Of a stretch of DNA of 25,087 bases, positions 1-4,518 are shown in pieces. The stretch is taken from NCBI GenBank assembly GCA_902799875.1, contig CADCCH010000043.1, positions 1-25,087 on the forward strand, read 5' to 3'. The notes below the pieces were generated by a model. That model made no database searches. It was not told the DNA's origin and saw only the letters and a program-made list of their open reading frames with translations. The position numbers and the translations under genes were made by a program. Source of the stretch: an uncultured Bacteroidales bacterium (lineage in GTDB: Bacteria; Bacteroidota; Bacteroidia; Bacteroidales; Paludibacteraceae). The first letter of the stretch is position 1. Each line of letters opens with the position of its first letter.

Positions 1-279
1 TTGGTCGGCACTGATCTTCATCAGGTCTTTCGCACGAGCTGATACTGCTGCTGCGACAGCCGAGAAACGGTTACGGATACGAGTCTCCTCAGTGGTTACC
101 GGGGTCGAACGCTGTACTTTCTTGCGCAGGTACAAGCGGTTACAATCAGGATTCGTGGTAGCTGCTACACGGTGAGTTCCGAGAAGCATCTTGTTGCAAG
201 AGTGTTGACCGTTCTTGCCCGGTTTGCTGAGTGCGCCCGACACATGGTCGATTCCGGCACTCCATTCTACTTTTGCCAT
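1..279 (-). CDS. Small R.RF-family protein, C-terminus off the window
   Basis: Open frame that runs off the left edge; 93 codons are visible. The start is the ATG at 277-279 and the protein opens MAKVEWSAGIDHVSGAL. Around residues 74-84 it has the block TTEETRIRNRF, which matches the R.RF block of the genes at 618, 1497, 1967 and 20345. The general plan (short N-terminal 'GI..SG' strand, basic middle, then an E/Q-rich helix ending R.RF) resembles small Bacteroidales proteins near the DUF6266 type, but that assignment is from memory of the pattern. It is the last visible gene of the small-gene operon, after the smalltalk-like gene. I do not know its function. The leader upstream (280-361) is AT-rich with AATGAAT-type repeats and no clear Shine-Dalgarno site. 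Confidence 0.75.
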   Translation of the reverse strand, partial: MAKVEWSAGIDHVSGALSKPGKNGQHSCNKMLLGTHRVAATTNPDCNRLYLRKKVQRSTPVTTEETRIRNRFSAVAAAVSARAKDLMKISADQ

Positions 280-293
280 AGTTGTTTAAGTTT

Positions 294-322
294 AATGAAT
301 AATGAATAATTAATAATGAATA
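294..322. repeat. AATGAAT-type short tandem repeat in a gene leader
   Basis: About four degenerate copies of a 7-8 bp AATGAAT/AATTAAT unit lie just upstream of the start codon at 279. They form the 5' leader of the leftmost gene and belong to a recurring pattern of short tandem repeats in this locus. Confidence 0.55.
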
Positions 323-361
323 TCTCTTTTTTTAGAGCCGTAGAGATTTGCGGCGCTTTCT

Positions 362-401
362 CTCACCCTCTCACCCACTCACCCACTCATCCACTCACCC
401 T
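362..401. repeat. Five tandem copies of an 8-bp unit, CTCACCCA
   Basis: Five back-to-back octamers (CTCACCCT, CTCACCCA, CTCACCCA, CTCATCCA, CTCACCCT) start at 362, 370, 378, 386 and 394. They sit directly after the smalltalk-like gene, between it and the next small gene. A similar array is at 1952-1986. Confidence 0.85.
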
Positions 402-598
402 TACTTCCGACTACCGTCGTAGCTCTCGACAGTTTTGGACTGGATGATGACAGAGGTGTCGCCTTTCTGCCATGCCTCCGAACGGGTGGTGATCGTGCGT
501 GTCACGTTGCAGCTCGTCAGTCCAAGACCTGCCGCCAAGGCGGTCAACGCTGCAATCAGCACGGAGATGATTACTTTTGCAATTTCTTTCTTAGTCAT
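401..598 (-). CDS. Smalltalk-like small lipoprotein
   Basis: Encodes 65 residues from the ATG at 596-598. Residues 1-30 look like a lipoprotein signal: MTKKE, a hydrophobic stretch rich in Ala, Leu and Ile, then the lipobox L-T-S-C with Cys30 as the likely lipidated residue. The rest (NVTRTITTRSEAWQKGDTSV...) is a polar tail. The N-terminal pattern, ending in a 'LG.TSC' motif, matches the 'smalltalk' micro-proteins of Bacteroides, usually found near a primase/helicase-like gene, a DNA-binding protein and an amidase. Those are shorter, so this is a longer variant. It lies 19 bp after the gene at 618-956, in an operon of small genes. Cellular role is unknown; location in the envelope is inferred. 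Confidence 0.75.
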   Translation of the reverse strand: MTKKEIAKVIISVLIAALTALAAGLGLTSCNVTRTITTRSEAWQKGDTSVIIQSKTVESYDGSRK

Positions 599-617
599 AA
601 TTTTGAATTTTTAATTT

Positions 618-956
618 TTAATTTCCGATCTTGTCGCCATTGGCGTCGTAATCGGAGTTCAGCTTATGCATCGCATAGCCGAAGAGCGAACCGATTTTGG
701 TTTGGGACTTGAACTCCGCCTTCAGTTTCGCCTTCTCCGTCGGGTCGCTCAGTACCGTGCGTACTGCCGCTACTACTTTCGCAAAGCGCGCTTTAGCAGC
801 GATCTGAGCTGCAGAAGGTTCCACATCTGAGGGGTTACAGAGTTTGCCGGTCGTCGTCTTACCGGTCTGTTTGTTCGTGCGGAAATACACATCGCTGTGC
901 ATACACACTTTCTTGCGCATGCTCTCTATGAGAGCCATGGGTTTGATTTCTGCCAT
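618..956 (-). CDS. Small R.RF-family protein (112 aa)
   Basis: Encodes 112 residues starting MAEIKPMALIES at the ATG 954-956. The middle has VYFRTNKQTGKTTTGKL, and residues 52-58 (IAAKARF) match the conserved R.RF-type block of its neighbours, here with the first R replaced by K. The protein is Lys/Ala rich and likely mostly helical after residue 45; no signal peptide. It is the first ordinary gene after the promoter at 1234-1264, separated from it by a leader of about 270 nt that holds a leader peptide, a palindrome, a foldable segment and six GTTAAA repeats. Function unknown; DNA binding is possible from the basic character but not shown. Confidence 0.75.
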   Translation of the reverse strand: MAEIKPMALIESMRKKVCMHSDVYFRTNKQTGKTTTGKLCNPSDVEPSAAQIAAKARFAKVVAAVRTVLSDPTEKAKLKAEFKSQTKIGSLFGYAMHKLNSDYDANGDKIGN

Positions 957-982
957 AGTAAAGTTAGGTTTTCTGCGAAAAC

Positions 983-1030
983 GTTAAAACGTTAAACTGT
1001 TAAATTGTTAAACTGTTAGGTTGTTAAAGC
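983..1030. repeat. Six tandem copies of an 8-bp GTTAAAnn unit
   Basis: Octamers starting at 983, 991, 999, 1007, 1015 and 1023 read GTTAAAAC, GTTAAACT, GTTAAATT, GTTAAACT, GTTAGGTT, GTTAAAGC. They end 26 bp upstream of the start codon at 956, so they lie in the transcribed leader of that gene. On the coding strand they read as TTTAAC repeats. Confidence 0.85.
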
Positions 1031-1036
1031 CGGCTG

Positions 1037-1123
1037 CTTTTCGGTTATCCCTTTTTGAACCGCAGGAACTGAGGATAAGGCGATAGACGCTCCTGGAGTT
1101 CATTATCCTATCTTACCGAAAAG
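1037..1123 (-). promoter_or_regulatory. Structured 5' leader element
   Basis: The outer arms CTTTTCGGT (1037-1045) and ACCGAAAAG (1115-1123) are perfectly complementary over 9 bp. Inside, AGGATAA (1072-1078) can pair with TTATCCT (1103-1109), and the segment between holds further short complementary words. The element is in the transcribed leader between the leader peptide at 1158-1214 and the gene at 618-956. A cis-acting RNA is the natural reading; I recognise no known riboswitch class. Confidence 0.5.
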
Positions 1124-1136
1124 AAGGGGCCCCCGA

Positions 1137-1160
1137 TGAACGCTAGCGCTAGTGCGTTCA
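1137..1160 (-). promoter_or_regulatory. Palindromic hairpin at the stop codon of a leader peptide
   Basis: TGAACGC and GCGTTCA arms flank the inner palindrome CTAGCGCTAG with one bulged base. The first three bases in the transcript are the TGA stop of the short open frame at 1158-1214. The spot is where an attenuator or ribosome-sensing hairpin would be expected. A G5C4 run and a T-rich stretch follow. Confidence 0.5.
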
Positions 1161-1214
1161 GTGGGGAGAGGAGGAATTGAGACAATTATACCAGTTGCGC
1201 AGCAATGCAGTCAT
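1158..1214 (-). CDS. Putative leader peptide MTALLRNWYNCLNSSSPH
   Basis: An 18-codon frame begins with the ATG at 1212-1214, 19 bp past the -7 box at 1234-1241. The sequence before it (TTGGAGATCA) holds a GGAG ribosome-binding site at good distance, which is uncommon enough here to support translation. The first eleven codons match the second module at 24631-24675: codons for Ala3, Leu4 and Leu5 differ only at silent third positions, residues 6 and 8 differ, and Asn7, Tyr9, Asn10, Cys11 are kept. The stop codon begins a palindrome. I do not recognise the peptide; it could be an attenuation leader, a uORF or a peptide signal. Confidence 0.6.
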   Translation of the reverse strand: MTALLRNWYNCLNSSSPH

Positions 1215-1233
1215 TGATCTCCAATTCCGACGA

Positions 1234-1264
1234 CAAAGGTACTGCTTTTTTGCGACCTACGCAA
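1234..1264 (-). promoter_or_regulatory. Bacteroidota-type promoter for the 618-956 operon
   Basis: On the minus strand TTG (1262-1264) is followed by 20 bp and then TACCTTTG (1234-1241), fitting the Bacteroidota TTTG-N19-TAnnTTTG consensus. The sequence from 1207 to 1251 is identical to 24668-24712, where the same spacing is kept. The -33 element is two bases away from the stop codon of the gene at 1265-1516. Confidence 0.8.
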
Positions 1265-1516
1265 CTATTTCCCCTCGCAAATACATTCCTGCGTGTTTTT
1301 GCTCAAGTCATAGCCCACATACTCCGAGAAATCCATCACTTCCGTGATATACATCCAATCTCGGTTGGTCAGCACTTGGCAGTAGGTCTTGCCGTACTTG
1401 CGTTTTTTCTTCCATCCGTACAGCAGGGTGTTCAGCCCCTTCATACTGCCTGCTGCGCAAGCTACGTACCTCTCTAACCGCGCCGCCAACTCCTCCTTAC
1501 TGATTCGCTGCATCAT
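1265..1516 (-). CDS. Small unknown protein (83 aa)
   Basis: Encodes 83 residues, MMQRISKEELAARLERYVAC..., with two adjacent ATG codons at 1514-1516 and 1511-1513. It overlaps the end of the gene at 1497-1784 by 20 bp, a usual arrangement for translational coupling. The N-terminal third is a likely helix; the middle GWKKKRKYGKTYCQVL is basic; the end is acidic (NTQECICEGK). It lacks the R.RF block and signal peptide. I recognise no family. A shadow frame is unlikely because it starts at a coupled position and ends just before the next promoter. Confidence 0.6.
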   Translation of the reverse strand: MMQRISKEELAARLERYVACAAGSMKGLNTLLYGWKKKRKYGKTYCQVLTNRDWMYITEVMDFSEYVGYDLSKNTQECICEGK

Positions 1517-1784
1517 ACGCCTCCGTAGCTATTTTCCACAGTTGCTTTCTGCTTTTCTTGGAACCCTCCGCTAACATCTGCTTCACGATCTTCGTAATAG
1601 CCGCAAACCGCTTCCGCTGCCTCATCATCGCTTCACTCGGCTCATTGGTACGTCGTACTTTCTTACTTCGTACATCCATTTGGTGCATATACACCTTACC
1701 TGTCGCCTTCATCGTTCGAAAGCAACAGTTCCCTACGCGTCCCGATATGGACGCAATACCTGACATCATTGTGATTTTTGCCAT
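1497..1784 (-). CDS. Small R.RF-family protein (95 aa)
   Basis: The likely start is the ATG at 1782-1784 (MAKITMMSGIASISGRVGN), preceded by AAGGAAAAAG; an in-frame ATG 36 bp further up at 1820 has less support. It has the clearest family pattern: GI.SISGRVGN..FR...ATGKVY, then EPSEAMMRQRKRFAAI around residues 49-64. The tail is strongly basic. Members of the DUF6266-like type have the same order of blocks (SGK.G, then a Q..R.RF helix) but are usually longer, so this would be a short form. Its leader has several hairpins. Function unknown. Confidence 0.75.
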   Translation of the reverse strand: MAKITMMSGIASISGRVGNCCFRTMKATGKVYMHQMDVRSKKVRRTNEPSEAMMRQRKRFAAITKIVKQMLAEGSKKSRKQLWKIATEAYDAANQ

Positions 1785-1808
1785 TTTCTTTTTCCTTTCT
1801 TTTAATGC

Positions 1809-1825
1809 CCCGCATCCCATGCGGG
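1809..1825. promoter_or_regulatory. Hairpin CCCGCAT-ccc-ATGCGGG before the 1784 start
   Basis: A 7-bp perfect stem with a 3-nt loop lies 24 bp upstream of the ATG at 1784. A similar hairpin at 2208-2222 lies 31 bp upstream of the gene at 2176, so both genes have a small GC-rich stem before the ribosome-binding region. Confidence 0.6.
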
Positions 1826-1853
1826 TTCTCTTTGTTTGCCTTCTATCTTCGTT

Positions 1854-1899
1854 CGCCGCCCGCCATTTGCATCCGCCAAGATTGGCGGATCGGGCGGCG
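1854..1899. promoter_or_regulatory. Nested double stem-loop in the intergenic spacer
   Basis: The outer arms CGCCGCCCG (1854-1862) and CGGGCGGCG (1891-1899) enclose the inner arms ATCCGCCAA (1871-1879) and TTGGCGGAT (1882-1890). All four arms are perfect over 9 bp. There is no T-run, so a terminator is unlikely; an RNA stability or processing element is possible. Confidence 0.65.
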
Positions 1900-1937
1900 C
1901 TCTCTTTCCCTCCCTTCGTTGAGCGTTCATATTCTCC

Positions 1938-1954
1938 GGGCGATACTATCGCCC
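1938..1954. repeat. 17-bp palindrome GGGCGATACTATCGCCC, copy 1
   Basis: The arms are 8 bp around a single C. An identical copy is at 2239-2255. Each copy sits upstream of one of the genes at 1497-1784 and 1967-2176. It is followed by an octamer-like CTCACCCA array running into the end of the upstream gene. Confidence 0.8.
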
Positions 1955-1986
1955 CCTCTCACCCACTCACCCACTAACCCCCTCAT
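1952..1986. repeat. Short CTCACCCA-type array over a gene end
   Basis: About four degenerate copies of an 8-bp unit (CTCACCCA, CTCACCCA, CTAACCCC, CTCATCC) overlap the last codons of the gene at 1967-2176. This is the same unit as at 362-401. Confidence 0.65.
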
Positions 1987-2176
1987 CCTTCCTCTTCCCT
2001 GCGTACCTCTCCGCAAACCGCCGTTGGTTTGCAGCCTCGTCTTCTGTCTTGACGTGCCCTGCTCGGTTCGGGCATTTCTGTACGATCTGTTGTCCGCGGT
2101 ATTTCCGGAAATAGTATCCATCGTTCCGTAGTTTCCCGTACAATCCCTCAATCGGAATAATCAGTTCTACTTTCAT
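1967..2176 (-). CDS. Small R.RF-family protein (69 aa)
   Basis: Encodes 69 residues starting MKVELIIPIEGLYGKL at the ATG 2174-2176, preceded by AAAAAGAGAAAAAG. It is the shortest family member: IEGLYGKLRNDGYYFRKYRGQ, then EDEAANQRRFAERYAGK around residues 45-61. The C-terminus runs into a CTCACCCA-type repeat that supplies the last residues, so the reading frame may have been shortened or altered there. It is the first ordinary gene after the promoter at 2639-2646. Function unknown. A competing frame at 1927-2151 covers the same bases, but only this one has the family pattern. Confidence 0.65.
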   Translation of the reverse strand: MKVELIIPIEGLYGKLRNDGYYFRKYRGQQIVQKCPNRAGHVKTEDEAANQRRFAERYAGKRKDEGVSG

Positions 2177-2207
2177 CTTTTTCTCTTTTTTACTTTGTTA
2201 ATTGTCC

Positions 2208-2222
2208 CGGCATCTGATGCCG
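2208..2222. promoter_or_regulatory. Hairpin CGGCATC-t-GATGCCG before the 2176 start
   Basis: A perfect 7-bp palindrome with a single central base lies 31 bp upstream of the start codon at 2176. It is the counterpart of the stem at 1809-1825. Confidence 0.55.
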
Positions 2223-2238
2223 ATTTTCTTTTTTTTCA

Positions 2239-2255
2239 GGGCGATACTATCGCCC
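2239..2255. repeat. 17-bp palindrome GGGCGATACTATCGCCC, copy 2
   Basis: Identical to 1938-1954, 285 bp upstream of the promoter-distal copy in the same leader. Repetition of the whole palindrome in two intergenic spacers suggests a recognised or mobile small element. Confidence 0.8.
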
Positions 2256-2398
2256 GCTCTTTCCCTTTAGCCTTTATAAAGTCTTCATTCCCGCGACCAT
2301 CTCGCGACCATTACGGACATCTACGTCCCGTGCCTTTCCGGTTCCTTTCACCTTTCTTCTTGGTAGTTCCGCCGGATGCCATCCTAAGTTTGGCGGAC

Positions 2399-2482
2399 GG
2401 CGGACGGGCGGACACCCTTTTTTATAAACTCACACACGCGTATGTGTATGTATTTTACGGAAAGGGTGTCCGCCCGTCCGCC
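2399..2482. promoter_or_regulatory. Long inverted repeat with 22-bp perfect arms
   Basis: The segment 2399-2420 is the exact reverse complement of 2461-2482; the 40-bp spacer itself has short complementary words (CACACACG and TATGTGTATG). It lies in the untranslated leader between the promoter at 2639 and the gene at 2176. A very stable RNA hairpin or cruciform would form. No T-run follows on either side, so it is not a normal terminator. Confidence 0.8.
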
Positions 2483-2517
2483 CGGTCTACCCTTTTCCCT
2501 CGCTTGACAGGGTTGCA

Positions 2518-2579
2518 GAGCCTCTTAGTAGGTCTATACCTATTACATAGGATATAGACTACTCTACTAAGAAGGCCTC
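2518..2579. promoter_or_regulatory. Long imperfect hairpin after a leader peptide
   Basis: CTTAGTAG, GTCTATA and CCTAT on the left pair with ATAGG, TATAGAC and CTACTAAG on the right, with a small internal bulge and GAGCC/GGCCTC at the base. In the transcript it begins a few bases after the stop codon of the 10-codon frame at 2584-2616. The leader here is over 450 nt long and has no other gene. Confidence 0.7.
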
Positions 2580-2583
2580 ACTG

Positions 2584-2616
2584 CTACCCGTCAAAATCCA
2601 ATACCGGCTCATACAT
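2584..2616 (-). CDS. Possible leader peptide MYEPVLDFDG
   Basis: A 10-codon frame with ATG at 2614-2616 and TAG at 2584-2586. The start is 22 bp past the -7 box at 2639, much like the 19 bp at 1214. The sequence before the ATG is purine-rich (AGAAGATTAGAA). A large hairpin starts just after its stop. There is no second copy to test conservation, so translation is a guess from position. Confidence 0.35.
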   Translation of the reverse strand: MYEPVLDFDG

Positions 2617-2638
2617 TTCTAATCTTCTAATTTTGGTG

Positions 2639-2646
2639 CAAAGGTA
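2639..2646 (-). promoter_or_regulatory. -7 box of the promoter for the 2176 operon
   Basis: TACCTTTG on the minus strand fits the TAnnTTTG consensus. The -33 element 20 bp upstream is weak (TTTAG). It would drive a leader of about 460 nt and then the genes at 1967-2176, 1497-1784 and 1265-1516. Confidence 0.6.
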
Positions 2647-2751
2647 CAACTTTTTCTGGGCATTCTAAATTCCATCGACCACAAAATGCATCCCACGAGA
2701 AATTTGGGCGACATGAGCGACGCACCATCATGCGCCGCTCCAAAAACACAC

Positions 2752-2781
2752 AAAAAAAGCACCTTCTAAAAAGAGGTGCTT
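2752..2781 (-). terminator. Intrinsic terminator after the ATPase gene
   Basis: The arms AAGCACCT and AGGTGCTT form an 8-bp stem; on the minus strand the stem is followed by a run of T. It lies 67 bp downstream of the stop codon at 2848-2850. Confidence 0.75.
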
Positions 2782-2796
2782 GGATGATTAAACCGA

Positions 2797-2848
2797 TTAT
2801 TTTTGGCTACACGATGCTATTTTTATGCCTGTATAGCCAAAAATAATT
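2797..2848. repeat. 52-bp inverted-arm element, copy downstream of the ATPase gene
   Basis: TTATTTTTGGC (2797-2807) and the opposite-facing TATAGCCAAAAATAATT (2832-2848) are 24 bp apart. The copy at 4263-4314 has the same arms with the same 24-bp gap but an unrelated spacer. This copy has no promoter boxes, so transcription control of the ATPase gene does not explain it. Confidence 0.8.
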
Positions 2849-4248
2849 CACAAAACAAAGAGGTCACTAATCGTTATGTTATTGTTAATGAGCTGATTAT
2901 AATAATCGTTGTGCTGAGCAGACTTGCTCGTAATAAGCACAACATTTATACCTTTTGGTCTAATTAGATTAACCAATTGGTCTATGCGATTTTGAATTTT
3001 ATCCGCTTCTGATTTCGTTAGATTATATGCGCTTCCTGTATATTTCATTTCACACAAGTTAACGATTCCGTCAGCTCGCTCAATGACCATATCCATTTGA
3101 GTATCGGAGCCATGATAAGCGTACGTCTTTGTTGCGATACCTGAGATTCCCAATACTTGTTGAATTTGATATACATGCGCAAAACAAAGCCGCTCAAAAC
3201 TCAATCCTAACCAATTCGTATATTTGGGAGATGTTTGTAAATGCATCCATACATTGCGATCACAGTTGTCTTTTTCTAACCCAAAATGCAGATAAAAGAG
3301 CGTAAAAAAGTCAATAAGTTGATACACATATGTTTTGCCTGAGATAGGTTTATATTTGCGAATAAACCCGCACTGCTCTAATTCTTCCATCTTACGTGTC
3401 AGCCCACCACCGGGTGTCAGCTTAGTTAGACGAGATAGCTCATCTCGCGTGTAACCGCTTTTTTTCTTTCCGAGTTGGTTAATGATCTTTATATAATCAT
3501 CAGCTTTCTTAAAAAGAGAAGAATATAGATTCGTGAACTCATCCGCCAATAAAGCAGCCTCATCAAAGAACAACCTATCGATATTTTGCGCAAGGCTAAG
3601 CGATTTATCCATTAGATGGAGATAATAAGGTATTCCACCTAAAATCATATAGCAGTTAGCCACCAGTTCATCCGTCCATCGGAATCCTTGATGACGCAAA
3701 TAAGCCTTCGTATTCTTCAGCGTAAATGGCATTAGATGCAATTTACAAGTCAAACGATTATGTAGTCCCCCTTTATCATTTATTACATTCTTCACCATCC
3801 ATGACGCAGCACTTCCGCAGATGATAAACAAAAGATTAGGCTGCATCATTCCCCAGCTATTCCAGAAGAGATCCAAAGCCTGCTTAAATTCAGACTTCTG
3901 CGTATCCATCCACGGGACTTCGTCTAAAAATACCACTTTTCTACGTTGACGGGAACGAGAAATAATTATTTTCATGCTCTCGAAAGCTTCAAACCAGTTA
4001 TTAGGCTGATTGAAATCAACTGATTGGTAGTATTTTGATAATTGATTAGAGAAATTAGCTAACTGCTGTGCTCTTTCTCCTTTCGCAATACCTGTACAAT
4101 AGAAAGTAAACTTATCCTCAAAAAAACTACGTACCAGAAACGTCTTACCCACACGACGTCTGCCATATAGCACAACAAACTCCGCTTGAAATGACTCTTT
4201 CAATCTGGTCAATTCTTTTATTTCTCGTTCTCTACCAATTAGTTGCAT
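2848..4248 (-). CDS. ATPase with a PD-(D/E)XK-like C-terminal domain (COG1672/DUF234 type)
   Basis: Encodes 466 residues. Walker A is G29RRRVGKT36; Walker B is KVVFLDE with D109 and E110; FIICGSAASWM at 141-151 is the sensor-like motif typical of this 'archaeal-type' ATPase family. A winged-helix region follows near 255-315. The C-terminal part has FERLC (351-355), then M-D386-M-V and E400-M-K402, which together fit a PD-(D/E)XK nuclease core. Length is normal for the family. The start ATG (4246-4248) lies about 27 bp from the -7 box. The gene is alone between a promoter and a terminator, is markedly more AT-rich than the adjacent envelope genes and is bracketed by a repeated element, all of which suggest horizontal transfer. 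The family's cellular role is unsettled. Confidence 0.85.
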   Translation of the reverse strand: MQLIGREREIKELTRLKESFQAEFVVLYGRRRVGKTFLVRSFFEDKFTFYCTGIAKGERAQQLANFSNQLSKYYQSVDFNQPNNWFEAFESMKIIISRSRQRRKVVFLDEVPWMDTQKSEFKQALDLFWNSWGMMQPNLLFIICGSAASWMVKNVINDKGGLHNRLTCKLHLMPFTLKNTKAYLRHQGFRWTDELVANCYMILGGIPYYLHLMDKSLSLAQNIDRLFFDEAALLADEFTNLYSSLFKKADDYIKIINQLGKKKSGYTRDELSRLTKLTPGGGLTRKMEELEQCGFIRKYKPISGKTYVYQLIDFFTLFYLHFGLEKDNCDRNVWMHLQTSPKYTNWLGLSFERLCFAHVYQIQQVLGISGIATKTYAYHGSDTQMDMVIERADGIVNLCEMKYTGSAYNLTKSEADKIQNRIDQLVNLIRPKGINVVLITSKSAQHNDYYNQLINNNITISDLFVL

Positions 4249-4262
4249 AATTTAAGACTATT

Positions 4263-4314
4263 TTATTTTTGGCCGCAAAGGTACAAAAAAAAATTGATAT
4301 AGCCAAAAATAATT
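4263..4314. repeat. 52-bp inverted-arm element, copy over the ATPase promoter
   Basis: TTATTTTTGGC at 4263-4273 and TATAGCCAAAAATAATT at 4298-4314; the second arm is identical to 2832-2848 over 17 bp. The right arm overlaps the -33 box and the left arm covers the likely transcription start, so a protein bound here would block the promoter. Confidence 0.8.
4276..4306 (-). promoter_or_regulatory. Promoter of the ATPase gene
   Basis: TTG (4304-4306), 20-bp spacer, TACCTTTG (4276-4283) on the minus strand. The boxes lie inside the 52-bp repeat element, which makes self-regulation plausible. Confidence 0.75.
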
Positions 4315-4332
4315 GCATTTTTTTGTAAAAAA

Positions 4333-4378
4333 TACGCAAATAAATCAATTAAAAATTAAAAATTAAAAATTAAAAATT
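4333..4378. repeat. 26-bp repeat shared with 24719-24744, plus TTAAAAA array
   Basis: TACGCAAATAAATCAATTAAAAATTA (4333-4358, 26 bp) is written here only as start TACGCAAATAAATC and end AATTAAAAATTA; it is identical to 24719-24744. It continues into about four TTAAAAA units with a 7-bp period. In the second location the first bases form the -33 box of a promoter; here they do not. Confidence 0.7.
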
Positions 4379-4413
4379 CACTTAATTGGTTCCAAAAGAA
4401 AAATTTTGCTCGT

Positions 4414-4447
4414 TTTCGCGACCTAAGTACCCACATTGCTCGCGAAA
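4414..4447 (-). terminator. Possible terminator after the dicarboxylate transporter
   Basis: TTTCGCGA and TCGCGAAA form a perfect 8-bp stem with an 18-nt loop. On the minus strand an A/T stretch with a T-run follows after about ten bases. It lies about 70 bp past the stop at 4519. The loop is long and the T-run is not adjacent, so confidence is limited. Confidence 0.4.
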
Positions 4448-4518
4448 TCGATGATTTTTCGGTATAAAGTATCGATGGACGTGCTCCGTCTCTTGGGTAG
4501 AGTTAGCAGGGATGCTAT

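Noticed and set aside
1037..1123. A known riboswitch or a retron-type RNA
   Set aside because: The stems do not match any riboswitch core I know, and no reverse transcriptase gene is in the window.
1927..2151. An alternative 74-codon minus-strand frame overlapping the 1967-2176 gene
   Set aside because: It lacks the GK.. and R.RF pattern and has no proper ribosome-binding site, while the other frame has both.
2195..2557. A plus-strand frame of 120 codons across the leader with long hairpins
   Set aside because: It is Phe/Leu/Arg-rich with no domain pattern, and it runs through the 22-bp inverted repeat. The promoter here points the other way.
2848..4248. A transposase or a standard insertion sequence
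   Set aside because: The protein is an ATPase with a nuclease-like tail. The flanking elements are direct copies of an inverted-arm unit and are not terminal inverted repeats facing each other across the gene.
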